Positions 54,740-62,281 of a stretch of 62,281 bases of DNA are shown in pieces (the stretch's first letter is position 1; every line of letters begins with the position of its first letter). The notes under the pieces are model-generated. The model did no database searches. It saw only the letters and a list, made by a program, of their open reading frames with translations, and was not told where the DNA came from. Made by a program: the position numbers and the translations under genes. The DNA comes from Neisseria sicca 4320 (GTDB lineage Bacteria; Pseudomonadota; Gammaproteobacteria; Burkholderiales; Neisseriaceae), in assembly GCF_000193735.1 (NCBI RefSeq), contig NZ_AEPF01000056.1, positions 1 to 62,281 on the forward strand, given 5' to 3'.

Positions 54740-55345
54740 ATGACTTATCAAACTTTGCAACAAGCAGCCGAAACCCGCCGTTCCATTTACGCGCTAAACA
54801 AAAACCTGCCTATCAGCAACGAAGAAATCAGCGAAATCGTCAAACACGCCGTTTTGCACACGCCTTCTTCCTTCAACTCGCAATCCACCCGCGTCGTCGT
54901 CCTCTTCGGCGAAGAACACGGCAAAGTGTGGCAATTCGTTGAAGACGCATTGCGCGCCATCGTGCCTGCCGAACAATTCGAGCCGACCGCGCAAAAATTA
55001 AACCTGTTCAAAGCAGGTGCGGCGACCATTTTGTTTTTTGAAGACCAAAACGTCGTCAAAGGCCTGCAAGAGCAGTTCCCAGCCTACGCCGCCAACTTCC
55101 CCGTTTGGGCGGACCATGCGAACGCGATGATGCAATACGCCCTTTGGACAACACTTGCCGCCGCCGGCGTGGGCGCGAACCTGCAACACTACAACCCGCT
55201 GCCCGACGCCGCCATCGCCAAAGAATGGAATCTGCCCGAAAGCTGGCTTTTGCGCGCGCAAATGGTCATCGGCGGCATCGAAGCGCCTGCCGGTGAAAAA
55301 GCCTTCGAGCCGGTGGAAAACCGTTTGAAAGTGTTCGGCGCATAA
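54740..55345 (+). CDS. Nitroreductase family protein (Frm2/YdgI-like)
   Basis: 201 residues. [20 protein letters not shown] then [20 protein letters not shown] marks the short-helix nitroreductase subgroup related to yeast Frm2/Hbn1. [20 protein letters not shown] forms the helix near FMN. AAAGGAAAAACAAA gives the ribosome binding site. Possibly part of a redox-stress unit with doxX. Confidence 0.88.
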
Positions 55346-55359
55346 TTGCCCATCAACAT

Positions 55360-55516
55360 TATAGTGGATTAAATTTAAATCAGGACAAGGCGACGAAGCC
55401 GCAGACAGTACAGATAGTACGGAACCGATTCACTTGGTGCTTCAGCACCTTAGAGAATCGTTCTCTTTGAGCTAAGGCGAGGTAACGCCGTCTTGGTTTA
55501 AAGTTAATCCACTAAT
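55360..55516. mobile_element. Correia repeat enclosed element, full length
   Basis: About 157 bp bounded by TATAGTGGATTAA and TTAATCCACTA, with internal caggacaaggcgacgaagcc, the hairpin-rich GATTCACTTGGTGCTTCAGC region and gagaatcgttctctttgagc, containing the IHF-site part. This is the class that retains the IHF site. The right end reads ACTAATA in place of ACTATA. Such elements are abundant in pathogenic Neisseria and can carry promoters or RNase III sites. Confidence 0.95.
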
Positions 55517-55517
55517 A

Positions 55518-55562
55518 AAAAAGGTCGTCTGAAAACCAATTTAGGTTTCAGACGGCCTTTGT
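55518..55562. terminator. Bidirectional uptake-sequence terminator
   Basis: AAAAAGGTCGTCTGAAAACC and GGTTTCAGACGGCCTTTG, with one arm in the GGCC dialect, between the Correia element and yggX. Confidence 0.65.
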
Positions 55563-55581
55563 CATTCAAAACAGCTTGCGC

Positions 55582-55854
55582 TCATTCTTGCGGAGGGACA
55601 TAACCCTGAACAGCATCCGCCCCGTCTCCGAAGAAATACTGCTCCATCTGCTGCGCCAAATATTCGCGCGCGCGCGGGTCGGCAAGGCTTAGGCGGTTTT
55701 CGTTAATCAGCATGGTTTGATGACGCGTCCACGCATTCCAAGCCTCTTGGGACACATTTTCAAAAATACGCTTGCCCAGCTCGTTGGGCAGCGGCGGAAA
55801 TTTCATACCTTCGGCCTCTTTGCCGAGTTTGACGCAGTGAACCATACGGGTCAT
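55582..55854 (-). CDS. yggX: Fe(2+)-trafficking / oxidative damage protection protein (YggX)
   Basis: 90 residues from ATG 55854 with AAGGAAG upstream (E. coli YggX 91). Family landmarks: VHCVKLGKEAEGM with the conserved Cys, PNELGKRIFENVSQEAW and HQTMLINENRLSLADP. Thought to protect iron-sulfur enzymes from oxidation in the cytoplasm. Confidence 0.95.
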   Translation of the reverse strand: MTRMVHCVKLGKEAEGMKFPPLPNELGKRIFENVSQEAWNAWTRHQTMLINENRLSLADPRAREYLAQQMEQYFFGDGADAVQGYVPPQE

Positions 55855-56073
55855 GGCGGCTTCCTTCATAATGGTGTTTCAGACAGCGCGTATTTTATCG
55901 TATTGCCTATTTATAGGAAAGGCTGCGAAAAACAGAAAAAACCTGCCAAATAGGCTGCTTTTTAATCCAATATAAAACATATATTTATAAAAATAATATA
56001 CGGCGCATCGAAATAAACCTTGCGTTAAAACGCCGTTTTTGGTTTAATGCACATCTCGCAACGAAACAGCGAA

Positions 56074-56149
56074 GGCCAGATAGCTCAGTTGGTAGAGCAA
56101 CGGATTGAAAATCCGTGTGTCGGCGGTTCGATTCCGCCTCTGGCCACCA
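56074..56149 (+). tRNA. tRNA-Phe (GAA)
   Basis: 76 nt with encoded CCA. Acceptor GGCCAGA/TCTGGCC, anticodon stem CGGAT/(A)TCCG with loop TGAAAAT (anticodon GAA), T-arm GGCGG-TTCGATT-CCGCC. Confidence 0.96.
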
Positions 56150-56154
56150 AAACA

Positions 56155-56180
56155 AACCGCCTTTGGCGGTTATTTTTTAC
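56155..56180 (+). terminator. tRNA-Phe terminator
   Basis: AACCGCC (56155-56161) and GGCGGTT (56165-56171) with a TTT loop, followed by ATTTTTT. Confidence 0.85.
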
Positions 56181-56588
56181 CTATTTCCTAGATATTATTT
56201 CTCAATTTCAAAAGTCGTCTGAAACAAGCTCTGCAGGTTCCGCCGAAAGAAATGTTCAGACGACCTTTTCTCTTCTTTATAAATCATTTCAATTAATCCA
56301 TCACCAAAACATCTCTATATATTCTATATATAAGGACAGATTAAATTGCAGCGTGCGCCAACGCCAACCGTGTTTACTATGCTTCTTAACTAAAAACAAA
56401 CATTCTTATCCTATTCTTATCTCATTCCAACGTTCTCCAAAACATCCGCTAATTCTCCTCTAACACTCCCAGCCTAGAATGACATCTAGACAAAAGAAAA
56501 ACAAGTCTCCTCACATAACGAACGATAATCTGCTCACACTGACAGAACATTATTTTTCCCACCATCGTTTTCTTTTAAGGAGAGTATC
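56181..56588 (+). other. Leader region of the Slam substrate gene
   Basis: About 400 bp without a gene. An incomplete uptake pair lies at 56213-56270. The rest is A+T rich and should contain the promoter; AAGGAGAG at 56577-56584 is a strong ribosome binding site. Confidence 0.55.
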
Positions 56589-57329
56589 ATGAAACTGAAT
56601 CTGCAAAAAACCACCGCTGCTGTTTTGGCTGTTTTATTCAGCGCAGGCGTATTTGCCGCCAACGATTACTACAACCCGTTTGATTATGGTTACAAAAACC
56701 ACAAATACGGCAAAAAATGGGGCAAACCCGCATCTGAAGCCGAAGGCGAAAAAGTGATGAAACACGCTGCCTACCGTTCAGGCGTGTACTACACCAACGT
56801 GAACCATATGCCCGGCAATGTAGACCGTAACGGCGTGAAAACCGTACAGGTTAACGACGCATACTACCGCCAAAACCTCGGTCACTATGCATTTGACACC
56901 ATTAAGAGCGGCGGCTCTGAAGTGTACTACGGCGAGTGGGTCGGTAAAGAATACGTTAAAGGCACCAACCGCGGCGTTTTCTACTCAGGCGACAAACGCG
57001 CTACCTCTATGCCGGTATCAGGCGTAGCCAACTACGCAGTTAAAGGTATCAACAACTACACCGGCAACAACCCGATGGTGGGTACTTTGCGCGCAGACTT
57101 CGGTCAACGCGTCTTGGCGGGTTCTATGAGAAACAACGCGGTAAACATGGATGTCCATGCCCGCATCAAACCATCCAGCGCATCGTTTGAAGGCTATGCC
57201 CGCGCCAACGGCCACTTCGGTAAAACCGAAGGCCACTTCTTCGGTCACAACGCAAGCGCGCTGGCCGGTGTTGCCAAATTTAAAACCGACCGCAACTTGG
57301 ATACGGCATACGGCGGTGTAAAACGCTAA
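56589..57329 (+). CDS. Secreted Slam-dependent (type 11) substrate with TbpB-like barrel
   Basis: 246 residues. Signal peptide ends GVFA, and there is no lipobox or any cysteine, so the product should be released or held non-covalently. Residues about 22-120 are a Tyr/Gly/Lys-rich effector region (DYYNPFDYGYKNHKYGKKWG). The C-terminal half is a TbpB_B_D-type eight-strand barrel: GVANYAVKGINNYTGNNPMV, ADFGQRVLAGSM, FEGYARANGHFGKTEGHFFG and ASALAGVAKF. This is the layout of hemophilin-like Slam cargo. The Slam gene follows. Ligand unknown; heme or a metal is plausible. Confidence 0.85.
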   Translation: MKLNLQKTTAAVLAVLFSAGVFAANDYYNPFDYGYKNHKYGKKWGKPASEAEGEKVMKHAAYRSGVYYTNVNHMPGNVDRNGVKTVQVNDAYYRQNLGHYAFDTIKSGGSEVYYGEWVGKEYVKGTNRGVFYSGDKRATSMPVSGVANYAVKGINNYTGNNPMVGTLRADFGQRVLAGSMRNNAVNMDVHARIKPSSASFEGYARANGHFGKTEGHFFGHNASALAGVAKFKTDRNLDTAYGGVKR

Positions 57330-57364
57330 AATCCCTAGCTAAGTAAAATGAGTTAAGTAAAATG

Positions 57365-57390
57365 AAAGCCTGCTTCACGCAGGCTTTTTT
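57365..57390 (+). terminator. Terminator between substrate and Slam genes
   Basis: AAAGCCTGC (57365-57373) pairs with GCAGGCTTT (57379-57387) and is followed by TTT. It probably makes the cargo transcript more abundant than the Slam transcript. Confidence 0.82.
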
Positions 57391-57452
57391 AAACACCAGC
57401 CCGCCAACCTTCTCAAGGTCGTCTGAAAACCGCCGACCGGAAAGCCGACACC

Positions 57453-58892
57453 ATGTACAAACCGTCTGCCTGCCTTCTCCTGTTTCTCGCCGCCCCCGTC
57501 CTTGCCGCGCCCCGTTCTGACTTTTCAGACGACCGTACCGCGCAACGCCTGTGGCAGAACACCCGCCAAACCATGCAAGAACAGGAACAAAAAGTGCGCG
57601 AATACCGCCTCGACATTCCCTCCGAAAACATCGGGCAGACAGCCGAAACCGATCCCGAAGCCGACCAAGGCGAAGCCCTGTTCAACGCCGTCAACCACAG
57701 CGACTGGCAGACCGTGCGCCCGCTGCTTGAACGTTATACACAGCAAACCGAATACGACCCCGACATCGCCCTCTTTGCCCGCGCCTCGCTCGCCCGCGGC
57801 GAAGGCAGATGGAAAGCCGCCAAACAAGACTACGAAACCCTGCTGCAACGCCACCCCGACTTCACGCGCGGACGGCTCGATTACGCCCGCCTGCTCTTTG
57901 AAGGTCGTCTGAACCGCGAAGCCACTTCCGAATTTATGCGCCTTCAAAACGAAGACCTGCCCGAAGCCGTCAAAGAAAACATCGGACATTTCCGCGATTC
58001 CTTAAACCAACGCCAAAGCTGGCAGGGCAGTCTTTCCGTCGGCGCCGTCCACAACAGCAACATCAACGAAGCCAGCGGCAAAACGTGGTGTAAAACCGAA
58101 ATCGACAGCGAATGTTGGGAAGAATTTTCAGGCGACAAACCCATTTCCGCCAACGGCATCAAATACGAAGCCGCCGCCGTCCGCCGCTGGCAGATTAAAG
58201 GACACCACGGCATCGCCGCCCGCGCGCTCGGCTACGGCCGCTTCTACCGCGACCATAAAGACTCCAACGAACACACGCTCAACCTCAGCGCAGGCTATCA
58301 GTTTGAAAACCACCGCCACACCTTCGCCCTTGCCCCGCTTGTCGAATGGAACGGCAGCGGCGGCAAAACCCTCAACCGCGCCTACGGCGTACGCAGCGAG
58401 TGGAACCTCGACAAAGGCAGCTGGACGTGGAACACCGAAGCCGAGTGGAAACACCTCTCCTATTCCGACAAAACCCGCCTGCTCGACGGCAACCTCATCT
58501 CCGTTTACAACACCTTGTCCTACTTCCCGCGCAACGACCTCATGCTCTACGGCGGCATAGACTGGCAGCAGCGCAAAGCCAAAGAACCGGTGGACAGCTA
58601 CCGCCTCATCTCCGCACGGCTGGGCGCGGCAAAAATGTTTGAAGCCGGTTTCGACGCCTCCGCCTCCGCCACCTTCGGCATCCGCAGCCACCGCGAAGAA
58701 AACGCCGTACTCGAACAACGCCGCCGCGACAAAGAGCAAACCTACCGCCTCAGCATAGGCGCGGACCGCTGGAAATTCGCCGGCCTCAAACCCGTCCTCA
58801 GCTACAAACACCGCCGCGTCCACGGCAATACCGACTGGCTGTACAGCTACAAACAAAACGAAGTCGGTCTGTCGCTGGTCAAATCGTTCTAA
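57453..58892 (+). CDS. Surface lipoprotein assembly modifier (Slam, DUF560), type 11 secretion translocon
   Basis: 479 residues. Signal peptide ends VLAAP. Periplasmic TPR domain (about 60-190: ADQGEALFNAVNHSDWQTVR, ALFARASLARGEGRWKAAKQ, YARLLFEGRLNREAT). The C-terminal 14-strand barrel is of DUF560 type, starting SWQGSLSVGAVHNSNINEAS and ending in the aromatic YKQNEVGLSLVKSF. Slam proteins move TbpB-fold cargo through the outer membrane; cargo is the adjacent upstream gene. A short insert with two cysteines (TWCKTEIDSECWEE) lies in the first barrel loop. GRLN at residue about 151 is uptake-coded. Confidence 0.93.
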   Translation: MYKPSACLLLFLAAPVLAAPRSDFSDDRTAQRLWQNTRQTMQEQEQKVREYRLDIPSENIGQTAETDPEADQGEALFNAVNHSDWQTVRPLLERYTQQTEYDPDIALFARASLARGEGRWKAAKQDYETLLQRHPDFTRGRLDYARLLFEGRLNREATSEFMRLQNEDLPEAVKENIGHFRDSLNQRQSWQGSLSVGAVHNSNINEASGKTWCKTEIDSECWEEFSGDKPISANGIKYEAAAVRRWQIKGHHGIAARALGYGRFYRDHKDSNEHTLNLSAGYQFENHRHTFALAPLVEWNGSGGKTLNRAYGVRSEWNLDKGSWTWNTEAEWKHLSYSDKTRLLDGNLISVYNTLSYFPRNDLMLYGGIDWQQRKAKEPVDSYRLISARLGAAKMFEAGFDASASATFGIRSHREENAVLEQRRRDKEQTYRLSIGADRWKFAGLKPVLSYKHRRVHGNTDWLYSYKQNEVGLSLVKSF

Positions 58893-58910
58893 CGCGGGAC
58901 GCAGAAACAC

Positions 58911-58948
58911 AAAGGTCGTCTGAAATTCAGTTTTCAGACGACCTTTTT
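58911..58948. terminator. Uptake-sequence terminator after Slam gene
   Basis: AAAGGTCGTCTGAAA and TTTTCAGACGACCTTTTTT, shared by convergent genes. Confidence 0.75.
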
Positions 58949-58981
58949 TATGTTTTGAAAGCAGTTTTGTCCGGAGACGCA

Positions 58982-59197
58982 TCAGTTGATAAACCCGTCA
59001 TCTTTCATTTTCTTTTCGGAAAAATACTGACCGAACACCAGCAAGGCGGCGAGGATGATGACAAACAGCCCCGCCATGGTCAGGGTGATTTTGATGAACA
59101 ATTCTGCTTCGATAAAAGAAAACCAAAGTTGCAAAATCAGCAGCAATACCCAGCCGACGAACAGCCCGAGACAGGCATAAACGCCGAGCTTAAACAC
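58982..59197 (-). CDS. Small two-helix membrane protein, GTG start
   Basis: 71 residues from GTG 59197, whose GTGTTTAA overlaps the stop of the DUF4177-like gene, with GGAG upstream. Two membrane helices (LGVYACLGLFVGWVLLLILQ and FIKITLTMAGLFVIILAALL), then a charged tail SEKKMKDDG. A longer frame to 59281 would run through the upstream gene. No family recognised. Confidence 0.65.
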   Translation of the reverse strand: MFKLGVYACLGLFVGWVLLLILQLWFSFIEAELFIKITLTMAGLFVIILAALLVFGQYFSEKKMKDDGFIN

Positions 59198-59405
59198 GTT
59201 CCCGCTCCAAGATGACGAGATAGGCTTCACGCACAAAAAACAGCAGCATACGGCGTTGATCTTTTTCCATAGTAACGACACGCCAGCCTTCAGAGGTTTG
59301 GCTGTTGAGAAACGCGCTGAATTTGACAGGATTGACTTTGGCTGCGCCGAAAACCAGGCTGGACAACTGGTTTTCCTGATAAATGACGACTTTGTATTCT
59401 TTCAT
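59190..59405 (-). CDS. DUF4177-like small protein
   Basis: 71 residues from ATG 59405 with AAGGAA upstream. KEYKVVIYQENQLSSLVFGA then LNSQTSEGWRVVTMEKDQRR follows the DUF4177 pattern (EYK... LN ... GWELV). Function unknown; coupled with the downstream membrane protein. Confidence 0.75.
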   Translation of the reverse strand: MKEYKVVIYQENQLSSLVFGAAKVNPVKFSAFLNSQTSEGWRVVTMEKDQRRMLLFFVREAYLVILERERV

Positions 59406-59417
59406 AGGATTCCTTTT

Positions 59418-59455
59418 AACATAAGGGATCATCTTTTCAGACCATCCCTTATGTT
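59418..59455 (-). terminator. Perfect 12 bp inverted repeat after argG
   Basis: AACATAAGGGAT (59418-59429) and ATCCCTTATGTT (59444-59455), with a degraded uptake sequence (TTTTCAGACCAT) in the loop. It lies between the argG stop and the DUF4177-like start. Confidence 0.6.
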
Positions 59456-59479
59456 GCTAATGATGCAAAACAGCAAACC

Positions 59480-60823
59480 TTATTTCTTATTACCCAACTG
59501 CGGCAATACCGAACCTTCGCCCAGCGACAGCAAACCGCTTTGCGAGTAGATACCCAATTTGGCGCGGGTGTCGGTGATGTCGAGGTTGCGCATGGTGAGC
59601 TGACCGATGCGGTCGAGCGGGGTGAACGCGGCGTCTTCGACTTTTTCCATACTCAGGCGTTCGGGTTGGTAGGTCAGGTTGGGCGATTCGGTGTTCAGAA
59701 TCGAGTAGTCGTTGCCGCGGCGCAATTCAAGGGTTACTTCGCCGGTAATGGCTTTGGCCACCCAGCGTTGGGCGGTTTCGCGCAACATGAGGGCTTGGCT
59801 GTCGAACCAGCGGCCTTGATAGAGCAGACGACCGAGGCGCAGGCCGTTGATGCGGTATTGTTCGATGGTGTCTTCGTTGTGGATGCCGGTAACCAAGCGT
59901 TCGTAGGCGATGTGGAACAACGCCATGCCCGGTGCTTCGTAGATGCCGCGCGATTTGGCTTCGATGATGCGGTTTTCGATTTGGTCGCTCATCCCCAAAC
60001 CGTGGAGGCCGCCGATGCGGTTGGCTTCGAGGAAGAGTTCGACGGGGTCAGCGTATTCTTTGCCGTTTAGTGCAACGGGGACGCCTTCTTCAAAGCGCAC
60101 GCTGACTTCTTCGGGTTTGACTTCGACGTTTTCATCCCAGAAGGCAACGCCCATGATGGGTTTGACGATTTTGATGCCGCTGTTGAGGAATTCCAAATCT
60201 TTGGCTTCATGCGTCGCGCCGAGCATATTGGAATCGGTGGAATAGGCTTTTTCAACCGACATTTTGTAGTTGAAACCGTTGGCAATCAGAAATTCGCTCA
60301 TTTCGTGGCGGCCGCCGAGTTCATCGATAAATTGTTGGTCGAGCCAAGGTTTGTAGATTTTCAGCGCGGGATTGGTGAGTAGGCCGTAGCGGTAGAAACG
60401 CTCGATGTCGTTGCCTTTGTAGGTACTGCCGTCGCCCCAGATGTTGACGTCGTCTTCCTTCATGGCGGAAACGAGCATGGTGCCGGTAACGGCGCGGCCC
60501 AAAGGCGTGGTGTTGAAGTAGGCGATGCCGCCGGTGGAAACGTGGAACGCACCGCATTGGATGGCGGCGATGCCTTCATGTGCCAACTGCGCGCGGCAGT
60601 CGATTAAGCGGGCGTTTTCTGCGCCGTATTCCATCGCTTTTTTGGGAATGGCGTTGTAGTCGTCTTCATCGGGCTGACCGAGGTTGGCAGTGTAGGCATA
60701 AGGCAGCGCGCCTTTGAGTTTCATCCACAAAAGCGCGGCAGAGGTATCAAGACCGCCGGAGAAGGCGATGCCGACTTTTTGACCGACGGGGAGGGATTGC
60801 AGAATGGTATGGCTTTGACTCAT
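59480..60823 (-). CDS. argG: Argininosuccinate synthase
   Basis: 447 residues, the long E. coli/Neisseria type. The ATP-binding P-loop-like VGIAFSGGLDTSAALLWMKL, DCRAQLAHEGIAAI and the citrulline/aspartate segment ALGRAVTGTMLVSAMKEDDV are present. It joins citrulline and aspartate in arginine synthesis. Upstream lies an uptake hairpin in the ATGCCGTCTGAAAA dialect, unlike most of the window. Confidence 0.97.
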   Translation of the reverse strand: MSQSHTILQSLPVGQKVGIAFSGGLDTSAALLWMKLKGALPYAYTANLGQPDEDDYNAIPKKAMEYGAENARLIDCRAQLAHEGIAAIQCGAFHVSTGGIAYFNTTPLGRAVTGTMLVSAMKEDDVNIWGDGSTYKGNDIERFYRYGLLTNPALKIYKPWLDQQFIDELGGRHEMSEFLIANGFNYKMSVEKAYSTDSNMLGATHEAKDLEFLNSGIKIVKPIMGVAFWDENVEVKPEEVSVRFEEGVPVALNGKEYADPVELFLEANRIGGLHGLGMSDQIENRIIEAKSRGIYEAPGMALFHIAYERLVTGIHNEDTIEQYRINGLRLGRLLYQGRWFDSQALMLRETAQRWVAKAITGEVTLELRRGNDYSILNTESPNLTYQPERLSMEKVEDAAFTPLDRIGQLTMRNLDITDTRAKLGIYSQSGLLSLGEGSVLPQLGNKK

Positions 60824-60921
60824 GGGGAATCCTTCGGACTAAAAATAAAAGCAGAACGAGGCAAACCGCTCTGCACATGATTTGAACTTATTATCTTATA
60901 AATAGATGAGATAATCTAGTT

Positions 60922-60962
60922 TGATGCCGCCTGAAAAAGCATTCAGGTTTTCAGACGGCATT
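60922..60962. terminator. Uptake-sequence hairpin in the ATGCCGTCTGAA dialect
   Basis: GATGCCGCCTGAAAAA (one base off) faces TTTTCAGACGGCAT, the meningococcal/gonococcal 12-mer on the minus strand. It lies between argG and the 128-residue membrane protein. Confidence 0.65.
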
Positions 60963-60982
60963 TGTCCGCAATTATTGAGACG

Positions 60983-61369
60983 CTATCCGTAGCTGAATAC
61001 AATGAAGCATGCTGCCCAAACCGAAGCAGCTGCCAAAGGCCACAACAAGTAGCCTTTTTGCCCAGTCAAACGCCACATTTCATCTGCATTGGTTGCAACA
61101 AAAAACAACCACAAAAAACCAAGTAAAATATCCGTAAAGACTGCCAGTGAAAAAATCATACGGTTTGCAGGTAAGGAGCTGAATGCGCTCAGAACAACCC
61201 ATTGTATAAAAAATGTGGAAAGCGTAGCATATTTGGCGCGAAAATTGACTGCACGTTTGTCTTGATGAATTTTACGGCGAATAATCAAATACTGAATAAT
61301 CAGCACAAACGTACACACAAAAAGGCTGATAATGAACATGAAAAACGCAAAAATGCCGATTACAAACAT
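60983..61369 (-). CDS. Four-helix membrane protein of unknown function
   Basis: 128 residues from ATG 61369 with AGGAGAG upstream. Four predicted membrane helices (FVIGIFAFFMFIISLFVCTF; FFIQWVVLSAF; FTDILLGFLWLFFVA; LLWPLAAASVWAACFIVF). A basic loop lies after the first helix. No family recognised. Confidence 0.7.
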   Translation of the reverse strand: MFVIGIFAFFMFIISLFVCTFVLIIQYLIIRRKIHQDKRAVNFRAKYATLSTFFIQWVVLSAFSSLPANRMIFSLAVFTDILLGFLWLFFVATNADEMWRLTGQKGYLLWPLAAASVWAACFIVFSYG

Positions 61370-61458
61370 GAGTCTCTCCTATCCGTTGCACCTAATAAGC
61401 AATATTGGAACAGTAATCATGGGAAATCATGAATAGCCTTTAAGCAGAAGGAAAGATT

Positions 61459-62271
61459 ATGAAAGACCGACAGCATTTGTTCAACCTCATCATCATCGGC
61501 GACGAAATCCTGCACGGCAGCCGCCAAGACAAGCATTTCGCCTTTTTCAAATCCCTGCTGGAATCGCGCGGGCTGAAGCTCAATCAGGTGCAATACTTGC
61601 CCGACGAACCTGATTTGTTGATTAAACAACTGCGCCGCAGCTTTTCAGACGACCTGCCGACTTTCGTTACCGGCGGCATCGGCTCTACGCCTGACGACCA
61701 TACCCGCCAAGCCGCCTCCGCCGCTTTGGATTTGCCCGTCGTCCGCCATCCCGAAGCCGCCAAGTTCATCGAAGCCGTTACCCTGAAACGCGGCGAACCG
61801 CTCGACGCCCCCGAACACGCCCAACGCCTGAAAATGGCGGACTTTCCCGCAGGCGCAGAGCTTGTACCCAACCCGTTCAACAACATCGCCGGATTTTCCA
61901 TCCGCGAACATTATTTCTTCCCCGGCTTCCCCGTGATGGCGCACCCGATGGCGGAATGGGTTTTGGATACTTATTACGCCGACCGCTTCAACCAAACCGA
62001 ACGCGGCAGCCGCAGCGTGTATGTATTCGGTCAGCCCGAATCGCGCGTCGCCCCGATTATGGAATACGTCGAACGCACCTACCCGGGCGTGCGCTCTTAC
62101 AGCCTGCCCAGCGTCGGCTGGCAAAATGCAAACGGAACGGCGGTCAAACCGCATATCGAGTTCGGCATCAAGGCGGAAGGCGAGGCGTGCCGATCTTTAG
62201 AACAGGCGTGGGCGGAGGTATTGCAGCGCCTGAAGGATTTGGGCGCGGAGTTGAAAGATACGCCGGCTTGA
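61459..62271 (+). CDS. CinA-N/MoCF-domain protein (molybdopterin-binding fold)
   Basis: 270 residues. The MoaB/Mog-like domain occupies residues about 8-170: LIIIGDEILHGSRQDKHFAF, then FVTGGIGSTPDDHTRQAASA, with the GGxGxTxDD ligand motif. The C-terminal nicotinamide-deamidase domain of full CinA is absent. It belongs to stand-alone CinA-N-type proteins, for which ADP-ribose pyrophosphatase or cofactor binding has been described. In-frame SFSDDL is uptake-coded (61639-61652). Confidence 0.88.
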   Translation: MKDRQHLFNLIIIGDEILHGSRQDKHFAFFKSLLESRGLKLNQVQYLPDEPDLLIKQLRRSFSDDLPTFVTGGIGSTPDDHTRQAASAALDLPVVRHPEAAKFIEAVTLKRGEPLDAPEHAQRLKMADFPAGAELVPNPFNNIAGFSIREHYFFPGFPVMAHPMAEWVLDTYYADRFNQTERGSRSVYVFGQPESRVAPIMEYVERTYPGVRSYSLPSVGWQNANGTAVKPHIEFGIKAEGEACRSLEQAWAEVLQRLKDLGAELKDTPA

Positions 62272-62281
62272 AGCGCAGGAT

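Noticed and set aside
56047..56463. 138-residue frame crossing tRNA-Phe
   Set aside because: Contains the whole tRNA and terminator; no protein features.

Overview
This window is chromosomal DNA of a commensal Neisseria, most likely from the mucosa/sicca/macacae group. The strongest evidence is the uptake-sequence dialect. AGGTCGTCTGAA (the AG-mucDUS form) occurs dozens of times, singly inside genes and as inverted pairs forming hairpins between genes, while the ATGCCGTCTGAA form of N. meningitidis and N. gonorrhoeae is nearly absent. Gene content agrees: a neisserial dcw cluster with penA, a Correia element, Pgl-type sugar genes and a Slam-type secretion pair.

Layout: 1-8261 (minus) is the N-terminal 2,750 or so residues of a giant trimeric autotransporter adhesin whose C-terminus lies beyond the window. 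9226-12530 holds small housekeeping and regulatory genes, including a secreted SnoaL-like protein whose only well-placed start is ATA. 12968-29983 (plus) is a large polysaccharide locus: UDP-GlcNAc dehydrogenase, Wzx flippase, Wzy polymerase, two glycosyltransferases, a phosphoglycosyl transferase, an ATP-grasp ligase, a HAD phosphatase, a formyltransferase, PglC/PglD-type aminotransferase and dehydratase, then Wza-Wzb-Wzc. This is a complete Wzx/Wzy-dependent (group-1-capsule-like) machine, unlike the ABC-transporter capsules of the pathogenic species. A WlbA-type oxidoreductase follows at 32173.

30214-32046 holds lrgAB and a decayed LysR regulator. 34122-43827 (minus) is the division/cell-wall cluster mraZ-rsmH-ftsL-penA-murE-[M23 lipoprotein]-[zinc-ribbon/Card1-like nuclease]-murF-[small membrane protein]-mraY, with a clear mraZ promoter carrying GTGGG boxes. 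penA encodes many of the residues known from gonococcal mosaic PBP2 alleles. 44179-48659 contains a MidA-like methyltransferase, tRNA-Met and tRNA-Ala, pyrD, a HAD phosphatase and an ATP-grasp protein.

48929-53148 is a metal-chelate ABC importer (binding protein, permease, ATPase) followed by a pseudoazurin. It is interrupted by a tandem duplication of a gene tail plus terminator and by GC-rich palindromic repeats. 53224-55345 is a LysR/DoxX/nitroreductase group, followed by a full-length Correia element, yggX and tRNA-Phe. 56589-58892 is a type 11 secretion pair: a non-lipidated substrate with a TbpB-like barrel and its Slam outer-membrane translocon. The window ends with two small membrane-associated genes, argG, a membrane protein and a CinA/MoCF-domain protein.

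The observations most worth following are the polysaccharide locus with its ATP-grasp/HAD/formyltransferase insert, the zinc-ribbon Card1-like nuclease inside the dcw cluster, the Slam/substrate pair, the penA allele, and uptake sequences placed exactly at stop/start junctions.
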